DNA from: DASQZT01 sp963728965
Lineage (GTDB): Bacteria > Acidobacteriota > Terriglobia > Bryobacterales > Bryobacteraceae
Direction of reading: 5' to 3'
Length of the DNA stretch: 64,000 nt
Assembly (NCBI GenBank): GCA_963728965.1
Contig: CAVSMH010000012.1
Coordinates: 1,064,722-1,128,721 of the forward strand
Under the pieces are notes generated by a model. That model was not told where the DNA came from, ran no database searches, and saw only the letters and a list, made by a program, of their open reading frames with translations. Below are positions 8,030 through 17,403 of this stretch, piece after piece. A program made the translations under genes and the position numbers. Numbering within the stretch: the stretch's first letter is position 1; each line of letters opens with the position of its first letter.

Positions 8030-8425
8030 ATGAACCCCATGACATTCCCGGCCGCTGTCCCGCAGGTCCCCGCAGCAAACGTCAACAAAGCGGTAGCCTA
8101 CTACGTCAACACGCTGGGCCTCACATTCGATTGGGGCGACGATCACGGCGGCATTGCCGGCATCTCAAGGGGGAATTGCAGACTGTTTATCACCAATCGC
8201 TCCTTCCGCAACTCCCACGGCAACATTGGCCCTATCGTTTTCTGGCTCTATCTCGACAGCCGGGCCGAGGGGGACGAGCTCTTTGCACACTGGAAAGCCG
8301 CCCAAGGGACGATCGTCTCCGAGCCCGGCGCCCGGCGTTTCCCGGCCGCAGGTGAAAGGCATCGGCAGCGAGTCGCCCGCCATCCATACCCGGCACAGCA
8401 AGAAAGCAGCGCGGCTGACGTTTGA
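8030..8425 (+). CDS. VOC-family (glyoxalase/bleomycin resistance-like) protein, C-terminus abnormal
   Basis: From ATG 8030 (alternative ATG at 8039) the 131-residue protein begins with a clear VOC module: AVPQVPAANVNKAVAYYVNTLGLTFDWGD, then IAGISRGNCRLFITN and IVFWLYLDS. These are the first beta-alpha-beta-beta-beta unit and most of the second. After TIVSEPGA the expected ending (PWG..EF, D..GN..R) is missing and replaced by arginine-rich sequence, and the neighbouring frames do not restore it. The gene looks truncated or recombined at its 3' end. It may be a metal-dependent enzyme relic or a binding protein; the function is unknown. Confidence 0.5.
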   Translation: MNPMTFPAAVPQVPAANVNKAVAYYVNTLGLTFDWGDDHGGIAGISRGNCRLFITNRSFRNSHGNIGPIVFWLYLDSRAEGDELFAHWKAAQGTIVSEPGARRFPAAGERHRQRVARHPYPAQQESSAADV

Positions 8426-8427
8426 CG

Positions 8428-8484
8428 ACTAGCAGACATTCTAGTAGACAGACGGCATTTCTTGTACTAGACTGTCTTCTAGAC
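8428..8484. promoter_or_regulatory. Candidate PadR operator array upstream of padR
   Basis: Several related words recur just before the padR start: AGCAGACATTCTAG, TAGTAGACAGAC and TACTAGACTGTCTTCTAGA. They build on a TAGAC/GTCTA dyad such as PadR-family repressors bind. PadR genes next to transporters are commonly autoregulated, so this is the likely operator and promoter of the padR-permease pair. No clear -35/-10 pair can be fixed. Confidence 0.5.
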
Positions 8485-8487
8485 GCG

Positions 8488-8835
8488 ATGCCTAAAAAGC
8501 CGGCCGCCGAAAACAAAATCGAACTGCTCCAGGGTACGCTCGACATGCTCATCTTGCGGACCCTCCAGTGGGGGCCGCAACACGGCCACGGTGTCGGCCA
8601 GGCGATCCGCCAAAGTTCGGCGGACCTGCTGCTCATCGAACGCGGGTCATTGTATCCCGCGCTGCATCGTCTGGAGGCCAAGGGCCTCATTGCATCGGAA
8701 TGGAAGGCTTCGGAGCTGAACCGGAGAGCGAAGTACTACCGGCTTACCGCGGCGGGTCGAGAGCAATTGGTGGCGGAGCAGTCGAAGTGGAAGAGTCTCG
8801 TCAAAGCCATTACCCGCGTGATGCGGCCGGTGTGA
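8488..8835 (+). CDS. PadR-family transcriptional regulator
   Basis: The start at 8488 (MPKKPAAENKIELLQGTLDMLILRTL) gives 115 residues, normal for the short PadR class; a longer frame from 8422 reads through the operator region. The winged helix shows GHGVGQAIRQ, then SLYPALHRLEAKGLI and KYYRLTAAGREQL, with a short C-terminal dimerisation helix. In Acidobacteria such regulators typically sit directly before ADOP permease genes, as here (11 bases before the next start). It most likely represses its own operon and is released by an unknown ligand. Confidence 0.9.
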   Translation: MPKKPAAENKIELLQGTLDMLILRTLQWGPQHGHGVGQAIRQSSADLLLIERGSLYPALHRLEAKGLIASEWKASELNRRAKYYRLTAAGREQLVAEQSKWKSLVKAITRVMRPV

Positions 8836-8846
8836 GGGGGTAGCCA

Positions 8847-11480
8847 ATGCGTTGGGATTTTTGGCGCCGCAAACGGCGTGAGAGCGATCTCAAAGAAGAG
8901 ATCGCATTCGACCTGGCCGTGGAAGCCGAGGAGCGCATCCGCGCCGGCGCCACGTGCCGCGAATCCGAACTGGCCAGCCGCCGCGATTTCGGCAACGTGC
9001 CTCTGCTCGAGGAGGGCATTCGCGAAATGTGGGGCTGGGGGCCGCTCGAACGGCTCGCCCGCGATTTTCGATATGGATGCCGCACTCTGTGCAAGAGCCC
9101 TCTATTCGCTACCATGGCAGTCCTCTCGCTGGCCCTCGGTATCGCCGCCAACGCATCCATCTTCAGTGTGATCAATGCCATCGTCTTGCGGCCGTTGCCC
9201 GGCATCGCGCGCGGCTCGGAGATGGTCTCGCTGAATGAGAACGTAGGCGGTAACACCCTCCCTCTTCTCTCCTACCCGGACTACCGCGACTTTCGCGACC
9301 GCAATTCCGTGCTGAGCGGCCTCGCTGCCATCGGCTTTGTCGCGGTGAGCGTTGGCCGGAACGGTGACAGCCAGCGGATCTGGGGCATCACCACGACGGG
9401 AAACTACTTCGACCTGCTGGGGATCAAGCCGCTGGCCGGCCGCCTGATCCAGCCGGAGGACGATCAGGGTCGCGGCGGTCACCCGGTCATGGTTCTGTCC
9501 TACGCCGGCTGGCAAAAGCGCTTTGGAGGCGATCCCGGAATTATCGGCGCCAAGGTACAGGTCAATGGCCAGGACTACACGGTGTTGGGTGTAACTCCGA
9601 AAGAGTTCTTCGGCACCGAACTCTTCATGTCTCCGGAAATTTACTTCTCCATGGCCATGGAGAAAGAGCTCAGCGGCGGCGATCTGGACCGCCGGTCCGC
9701 CCGTGATCATTTTGCGATCGGGCGGTTGAAGCCCGGTGTCACCATGGCACAGGCCGAATCGGCTCTCAACGCGATCGGGCACGGATTGGGGGAGGAATAT
9801 CCGCAGGACGACGGCGGCATGCGGGTCGTCCTCGTTCCACCCGGATTGGCGGGAGCGTACCTCCGCAATCCGATCATCGGGTTCGTCGCTGCCATGTTCG
9901 CCGTCTCCTGCCTGGTGCTGCTGGTCGCCTGCGTGAACCTGGCCGGCATGCTGCTTGCCCGTGCCGGCGACAAACGGAAGGAAACCGCCATCCGGCTTGC
10001 GATCGGCGCCGGACGAGGCACGCTGATCCGCCAACTGATGATCGAAAATCTCATCGTCGCCCTGCTGGGAGGCGCTGGCGGCGCGCTGCTGGCTCGCTGG
10101 GTGATGCGCGCCCTGGCGGCGTGGCATCCTCCGGTGGATCTTCCCCTGGTTGTGAGTGCTCCCGTGGATGCTCGTGTGTTCCTGTTCGCCCTGGCCGTCG
10201 CCTCCGTCACTTCGCTGGTATTCGGCCTGCTGCCGGCCTTGCAGTCGACGAAGCCCGATCTGGTCCCGGCATTAAAGAACGAATCGGCCGCGGGGCGATC
10301 CCGATACTGGCATTTGCGCGATTACACGGTGGCCGCCCAGGTCTCGATGTCGGTGCTGCTGCTCTTCTGTGCCGTATTGGCGCTCAAAAGCCTGCGGCGG
10401 TCGATGGATGCGCCCATCGGCTTCCAGCCCCGCGGTCTCGCCGCAGTCTCGTTCGATGTCAACATGCAGCGTTACGACGAGGCGCGTGGCCGCGAGTTCG
10501 AACGGCGCTTGCTGGAGAAGGCCCGCCAACTGCCGGGAGTCGAGTCGGCCGCTTTGATGGACAATATCCCGTTAACCATGACGGTGCCGTGGGATTCCGT
10601 CTATGTCGAAGGGAAGCTGGCGCCCAAACGCGCCGCCGACGTGCCCCGTGCTTACTTCTTTACAGTCAGCCCCGATTATTTCCGCACCATGCAAACACCC
10701 CTGATTGCCGGCCGCGAGTTCAACGAGCGGGACCGGCAGGGTGGGCCGCGGGTGGCAATCGTGAATCGCGCCTTCGCAACGCGATTGCTGGATGGGAACC
10801 CGTTGGGACGGCGCTTCACCACCAGCCCGCAGGAAAAACCCTTCGAAATTGTGGGCGTGGCGGAGGGAGGAAAATACTACTATCTCACCGAACAGAACGC
10901 CGCCGCCTTCTGGACGCCCCTGGAGATCTCGTATCGGCCGCAAGCCTCCCTGGTGGTTCGCACGCGCGTAACTCCACCCGCATCGGTCATCCCGTCCATC
11001 CGGGGCGTGGTGCGCGAGATCGATTCCTCGGTCGCGCTGTTCGCCGTCGGCAGCGTGGATGATCAACTCGCCTGGCCCTTCTTCGCGCCCCGCGTCGCCG
11101 CCACGATGCTCGGCGCATTTGGCATCCTGGCGCTGGTGCTCTCCGCCACCGGGATCTACGGCGTCATGGCCTACTCGGTTTCGCGCCGCACTCGCGAACT
11201 CGGCATCCGTATGGCGATTGGCGCAACGCGCGCGCAGGTCCTGGCCTCGGTGGCCCGCGGGGCCGTGGCTCTGATCGGTTCCGGTGTTGTGCTCGGACTG
11301 GGACTGGCCTTAGGCGCCGGCCGCTGGTTGGGGGGCATTCTCTACGGAGTGAAGCCCACCGATCCCGTGACCTTCGCGATTGTGTTCGCCATTATGCTTG
11401 GTATCGGCGCGGCCGCGACATTCCTGCCCGCGCGCCGGGCCACCCGCATCGATCCGATTCAGGCGTTGCGACGAGAATAG
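8847..11480 (+). CDS. ADOP-family MacB-like permease (FtsX superfamily)
   Basis: The 877-residue protein is an acidobacterial duplicated orphan permease. It has a cytoplasmic helical N-terminus of about 75 residues (ESDLKEEIAFDLAVEAEERI), then two FtsX/MacB units. Each has one membrane helix (LALGIAANASIFSVINAIVLRPLP near residue 90), a large MacB_PCD periplasmic domain, and three further helices containing KRKETAIRLAIGAGRG or RRTRELGIRMAIGATR loops. No ATPase is encoded next to it, as is usual for ADOPs. It may move lipids, peptides or drugs, or act as a mechanotransmission element. It probably forms an operon with padR. Confidence 0.9.
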   Translation: MRWDFWRRKRRESDLKEEIAFDLAVEAEERIRAGATCRESELASRRDFGNVPLLEEGIREMWGWGPLERLARDFRYGCRTLCKSPLFATMAVLSLALGIAANASIFSVINAIVLRPLPGIARGSEMVSLNENVGGNTLPLLSYPDYRDFRDRNSVLSGLAAIGFVAVSVGRNGDSQRIWGITTTGNYFDLLGIKPLAGRLIQPEDDQGRGGHPVMVLSYAGWQKRFGGDPGIIGAKVQVNGQDYTVLGVTPKEFFGTELFMSPEIYFSMAMEKELSGGDLDRRSARDHFAIGRLKPGVTMAQAESALNAIGHGLGEEYPQDDGGMRVVLVPPGLAGAYLRNPIIGFVAAMFAVSCLVLLVACVNLAGMLLARAGDKRKETAIRLAIGAGRGTLIRQLMIENLIVALLGGAGGALLARWVMRALAAWHPPVDLPLVVSAPVDARVFLFALAVASVTSLVFGLLPALQSTKPDLVPALKNESAAGRSRYWHLRDYTVAAQVSMSVLLLFCAVLALKSLRRSMDAPIGFQPRGLAAVSFDVNMQRYDEARGREFERRLLEKARQLPGVESAALMDNIPLTMTVPWDSVYVEGKLAPKRAADVPRAYFFTVSPDYFRTMQTPLIAGREFNERDRQGGPRVAIVNRAFATRLLDGNPLGRRFTTSPQEKPFEIVGVAEGGKYYYLTEQNAAAFWTPLEISYRPQASLVVRTRVTPPASVIPSIRGVVREIDSSVALFAVGSVDDQLAWPFFAPRVAATMLGAFGILALVLSATGIYGVMAYSVSRRTRELGIRMAIGATRAQVLASVARGAVALIGSGVVLGLGLALGAGRWLGGILYGVKPTDPVTFAIVFAIMLGIGAAATFLPARRATRIDPIQALRRE

Positions 11481-11593
11481 CGCCGACGACCGATTCTGCT
11501 TCGGTTTGCCGGCCGCCCGAGCTGGTTTGCGGCTCAACTAACACGCGACCCGCGAATTCCGGGCGCCGGGACTCGTCGCGGCGCCCCGCTTCC

Positions 11594-12718
11594 TCACGCC
11601 TGGCCCTTGTACACCTTCCAGAACACTTCCCGGAATTTTGCCATGTCCCGGTCCGTCCCGATGCTCACCCGCAGCATGTTCGTCAGCGGCGGGAACGGCC
11701 GTCCCGGCGCTACGCCCAGCCGCGGCATCGTTTGAATGAACTCCCGGGCATTGCGGCCCACGTCGATCATGATGAAGTTGGCATGGGGCTCGATGTACTT
11801 CACCTTGCGCTCGCTCAGCCACTCGCACAGTTCGCGGCGGGTGCGCCCGAGCGAGGCGCGGCGCTCGCGCAGCATGTTCTGCCGGTCGGCCAGTGCGGCC
11901 GTCACGGCGCGCGCCCCCACAATCGAGATCACGTTGATCTGGAGCGGCCTCAGCCGCCCGATGATCTCCGGCTTCGCCGCCGCAAACCCCACCCGCAGGC
12001 CCGCCATCCCGTAGATTTTGGAAAACGTGCGCGCCACAATCACGTCTTTTCCCTGCCGCACGTACGGTAGTGCCGTCTTCAATTCCGGGCTTTCGCCGAA
12101 GTGAATGTACGCCTCGTCTACCAGCAGCGTGGTGTTGGCGGGCAGGTTCGCCACCAGCCAGTCCACATCTTTCGCCACCGTAATCGCCGAAGTGGGGTTG
12201 TTCGGATTGCACAGGTAAATCAGCCCGCCGCGCGCCTTGTCCGCTTCTTCGGCCATCTTCCGCACGTCGGCGGTATAATCTTCGCGCAGCTTGACCAGCA
12301 CCACCGGGCGGCCGAAGCTGCGCGCCAGCTCGAGCGGAAGCTCGTACGCCGGTGCGACGCTGATCAACGGACGGCTCGCCGAGGTGAACACATCCACGCT
12401 GGTGTGCAGCACTTCGCTCGATCCGCAGCCGGCCACGATCTGGTCCCCTGCCAGCTCTTCGCTCTTCGCAATGGTCCGGTAGATTTCGCCGAACTCCTGG
12501 TAGTGGTACCGGCCCGAAGCCGGAAGCACCTGCTGCATGGCGGCCAGGGAAACCGCGGGCGGCCCCGCCGGATTTTCGTTGGCGTTGAGCCAGACCATGT
12601 CCGGTGGAAGTTCGGAGGACTTGACGGCCGCGCGTTGCGCGTAGGCCATCTCGGGAAGCAGCCGCGATGCGGCGGCCGTACAGCCGAGCCGTGCGGCGAA
12701 GGACCGGCGAGTCAACAT
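11594..12718 (-). CDS. Tat-exported histidinol-phosphate aminotransferase-like enzyme
   Basis: The 374-residue protein is a fold-type I PLP aminotransferase close to HisC: WLNANENPAGPP, CGSSEVLHTSVDVF, LCNPNNPTSAITV, LLVDEAYIHFGE and the PLP-lysine motif TFSKIYGMAGLRVGF. Unlike cytosolic HisC it begins with a twin-arginine-like signal (MLTRRSFAARLGCTAAASRLL) ending near YAQRA, so export to the periplasm is likely. There are no histidine-biosynthesis neighbours, and it is convergent with the permease gene before it. It may serve a periplasmic amino acid or phosphono-amino acid reaction; the substrate cannot be read from sequence. Confidence 0.85.
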   Translation of the reverse strand: MLTRRSFAARLGCTAAASRLLPEMAYAQRAAVKSSELPPDMVWLNANENPAGPPAVSLAAMQQVLPASGRYHYQEFGEIYRTIAKSEELAGDQIVAGCGSSEVLHTSVDVFTSASRPLISVAPAYELPLELARSFGRPVVLVKLREDYTADVRKMAEEADKARGGLIYLCNPNNPTSAITVAKDVDWLVANLPANTTLLVDEAYIHFGESPELKTALPYVRQGKDVIVARTFSKIYGMAGLRVGFAAAKPEIIGRLRPLQINVISIVGARAVTAALADRQNMLRERRASLGRTRRELCEWLSERKVKYIEPHANFIMIDVGRNAREFIQTMPRLGVAPGRPFPPLTNMLRVSIGTDRDMAKFREVFWKVYKGQA

Positions 12719-12809
12719 AGGAATATACTGGCGGAAAAAACCATCCGGAGCAACCCGCCGCTATCCGGAACCGTACGCCCCCGTCTAACCCACGAGGAGG
12801 GAATGCCCC

Positions 12810-15191
12810 TTGCGAACGGACCTGCGGTACGCCCTGCGTACGCTTTGGAAGAGCCCCCGCTTTTCAATCGTTGCCATCCTGGTGCTGGCCCTCGGCATCG
12901 GCGCGAATACCGCCATGTTCAGTGTGGTTTATAACGTTCTGCTGCGGCCCTTGGACCATCCCCATCCGGAACAGCTCGTCTTCATACAGGAAAACAACCT
13001 GCGCAGCGGCGGCCTCAGCCCCACCGCGCCAGCCACCTATGCCGATTGGCGCGACCAGCAGACCGTCTTTCAGTCCATCGCCGCCGCCGAGGTCTGGGGA
13101 GCGACGCTGAGCGGCGACGGCCGCCCCGAAGAACTGGCTGGCCTCCGCGTCTCCCCTTCCCTGCTTTCCGTGCTGCAGGCGGCCCCCCTGCTTGGCCGCG
13201 GATTCGCCGAAGCCGATCAACGCGTGGTGCTGATCGGCTATTCCCTCTGGCAGCGCCGATTCGCCGGCGATGCCTCCATCGTCGGGCGAGACCTCACCCT
13301 CAACGGCGCCCCCTACCGCGTCATCGGTGTCATGCCGCGAGGCTTCCGCTTCCCGCCATTCTGGGCCGAGAAGGCCGAGTTGTGGGTTCCGCTGGTCTTC
13401 ACGCCCGCGCAACAGCAGAGCCGCGGCGGACGGTCGCTGCGCGTCTTTGCGCGCCTCAAAGACGGCGTCACCCTCGACCGCGCCGCCGCCCAAATGAGCA
13501 CCATCGCCAATCGCATCGCCGAGGCTTATCCGGACTCGAACAAGGGCCGCGGCGCGCGGGTCATGCCGCTTGCCGAACGCGTGGTCGGAGAGGTCCGCGG
13601 CGCGCTCCTGGTGTTGCTGGGAGCGGTCGCCTTCCTGCTGTTGATCGCCTGCGCCAACGTCGCCAACCTGATGCTCGGCCGCGCCGTCGGCCGCCGCCGC
13701 GAGATCGCCGTGCGCCTCGCGGTTGGCGCCCGCCGCTGGCACCTGGTGCGCCAGTTGATCGTCGAGAGCCTGGTGCTCTCCTTCGCCGGCGGAGCCTTGG
13801 GCGTGCTCCTGGCCTGGTGGTCCATCCACCCCCTCTCGGCGAGCATCACCGAAGCCAGCCGCTTTGTCCTGCCCCGCTATCAGGAAATCGGCCTCGGCGC
13901 GGCCGTGCTGGCCTTCACCTTTGTCGTCTCGGCCGCCACCGGGGTGCTCTTCGCCCTGGTGCCCGCGCTGCAAGCCTCGCGACAGGACATGCAGGCCAGC
14001 CTCAAGCCCTCCCGCACACCCGCCCGCGGCCTGTTGATCGTAGGCGAAATCGCCGTCTCGGTAGTGCTCCTCTCCGGAGCCGGGTTGATGATCCGCAGCT
14101 TCCTCCGGCTTGGCGCCATCAACGCCGGCTTCGATCCCGCAAACGTGCTGACCCTGCGCGTGGTCCTCACCGGTTCGCCTCACGCCCCCGCCGGTCGCCG
14201 CACCCTCTTCTATGAACAGGCGCTCGACCGCGTCCGCTCCGTTCCGGGCGTGGTGTCGGCCAGTGGCATCAACCATATCCCGCTCGCGGGCGACCTGTGG
14301 ACGCTGTCATTCGCGGTCGATGGGCGGCCCCTGCCGCCACCCAACGAGAGACCCGGCGCGGCCTTCCGCGTCGTGTTCCCCGATTACTTCCGGACGATGC
14401 GCATCCCCCTCCGCGGGCGCGATTTCACCCGTTGGGATGATGCCGCCGCCCCGCGCGTCACCGTCATCAACCAGACCATGGCTCACCGCTATTGGCCCGG
14501 CGAGGATCCGATCGGCAAGCGCATTCTCTTCGCCGGCGACCAGCCGTTCACCATCATCGGCATTGCCGCCGACGTGGAACAGCACGACTGGGGCACCCCG
14601 CCGGATAACGAATTCTATTTCAGCCAGGCGCAGAATCCCGAGGACATCCAGTCGTATCTCACCATCGTGGCGCGCACCCAAGGGAACCCGCTGGCCCTCG
14701 CCGAAGCCATCCGCGCGAGCGTCTGGACACTCGATCGCGACCTGCCCATTAACGATGTCTGGAGCATGCGCCAGGTGGTGGATCGCGCCGTCTGGCAGCC
14801 GCGATTCTCCACCACGCTGCTGGGAGGCTTCGCCGCCCTGGCGTTGATCCTCGCCTCCATCGGCATCTACGGCGTGATCTCGTTCGAGGTCACTCGCCGC
14901 ACCCGCGAAATCGGTATCCGCATGGCGCTGGGCGCCCGCCCCGGCGACGTCATGCGCTCCGTGCTCGGCGAGGGCGCGCGCCTGGCCGCCGCCGGAACGG
15001 TGATGGGAACGGCCGGCGCCCTGTTGCTGACCCGCTACCTGCAAAACCTGCTCTATGGGATCAGCGCCACCGACCCGGTCGCTCTCGGCGCCGCGGCACT
15101 GGGACTCGGCCTCGTGGCCCTCGGCGCGGTCTGGTTGCCGGCGCGCCGCGCCACCCGCGTGGATCCCTCCGTGGCGCTCCGCGACGCCTGA
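12810..15191 (+). CDS. Second ADOP-family MacB-like permease
   Basis: This 793-residue permease starts at a TTG (12810) placed about 9 bases after GAGGAGGG; the nearby ATG at 12803 is in another frame. It lacks the long cytoplasmic N-terminus of the first ADOP and opens directly with RTDLRYALRTLWKSP and the first membrane helix. The two MacB_PCD/FtsX units follow in the same order, with RRREIAVRLAVGARRW and RRTREIGIRMALGARPG loops. It is divergent from the exported aminotransferase and has no padR of its own. Substrate and partner ATPase are unknown. Confidence 0.9.
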   Translation: MRTDLRYALRTLWKSPRFSIVAILVLALGIGANTAMFSVVYNVLLRPLDHPHPEQLVFIQENNLRSGGLSPTAPATYADWRDQQTVFQSIAAAEVWGATLSGDGRPEELAGLRVSPSLLSVLQAAPLLGRGFAEADQRVVLIGYSLWQRRFAGDASIVGRDLTLNGAPYRVIGVMPRGFRFPPFWAEKAELWVPLVFTPAQQQSRGGRSLRVFARLKDGVTLDRAAAQMSTIANRIAEAYPDSNKGRGARVMPLAERVVGEVRGALLVLLGAVAFLLLIACANVANLMLGRAVGRRREIAVRLAVGARRWHLVRQLIVESLVLSFAGGALGVLLAWWSIHPLSASITEASRFVLPRYQEIGLGAAVLAFTFVVSAATGVLFALVPALQASRQDMQASLKPSRTPARGLLIVGEIAVSVVLLSGAGLMIRSFLRLGAINAGFDPANVLTLRVVLTGSPHAPAGRRTLFYEQALDRVRSVPGVVSASGINHIPLAGDLWTLSFAVDGRPLPPPNERPGAAFRVVFPDYFRTMRIPLRGRDFTRWDDAAAPRVTVINQTMAHRYWPGEDPIGKRILFAGDQPFTIIGIAADVEQHDWGTPPDNEFYFSQAQNPEDIQSYLTIVARTQGNPLALAEAIRASVWTLDRDLPINDVWSMRQVVDRAVWQPRFSTTLLGGFAALALILASIGIYGVISFEVTRRTREIGIRMALGARPGDVMRSVLGEGARLAAAGTVMGTAGALLLTRYLQNLLYGISATDPVALGAAALGLGLVALGAVWLPARRATRVDPSVALRDA

Positions 15192-15205
15192 ACGCGCGCG
15201 CTTCC

Positions 15206-16825
<1,620 letters not shown>

Positions 16826-17403
16826 ATTTCCCTCACTCCCCGGCCTGTCAAGGCCGAGAACGGTAGCGGTTCCACATTATCCTGACGGATGGCGCGCAAA
16901 CCGCGTTCTTGCTCGGATTGATTTAACTTGTCTGTCTTGGTGGCGATCACCAGGTACGGCTTGCCCTGATACTCGAGCCATCGCTTCAGGTCCAGATCTT
17001 TATCCATCCATCCGCGGCGGGTATCCAGTATCAGGCAGGTCACCTTCAAGGTAACTCGTTTCTCCAGATACTGCTCGATCAGCTTCTTCCATTCCAGCAT
17101 CCGGGCCGGCGGAACCCGGGCATATCCATATCCCGGTAAATCGACGAAGTAATATGCGCCGCCGATTCGGTAAAAGTTGATCGTTTGTGTGCGACCCGGT
17201 GTGTTGCTGGTAAATGCCAGCCGCTTCTGCCCGGTCAGGGCATTAATCAGGCTGGATTTTCCGACGTTGCTTCTCCCGACAAATGCGACCTCCGGCAGCC
17301 GGTCTCTCGGAAATCCTTCCGGCTGCGCGGAGCTGACTACGAATTCCGCTTTCAAACATCACCCGTGGCGCTGCCCCGCTCTCCGCGGCCTGCCCGCACC
17401 ACC

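Noticed and set aside
7687..8088. A 133-codon minus-strand ORF in the gap after the TIR gene
   Set aside because: No recognisable motif, no ribosome binding site and an amino acid mix typical of noncoding DNA.
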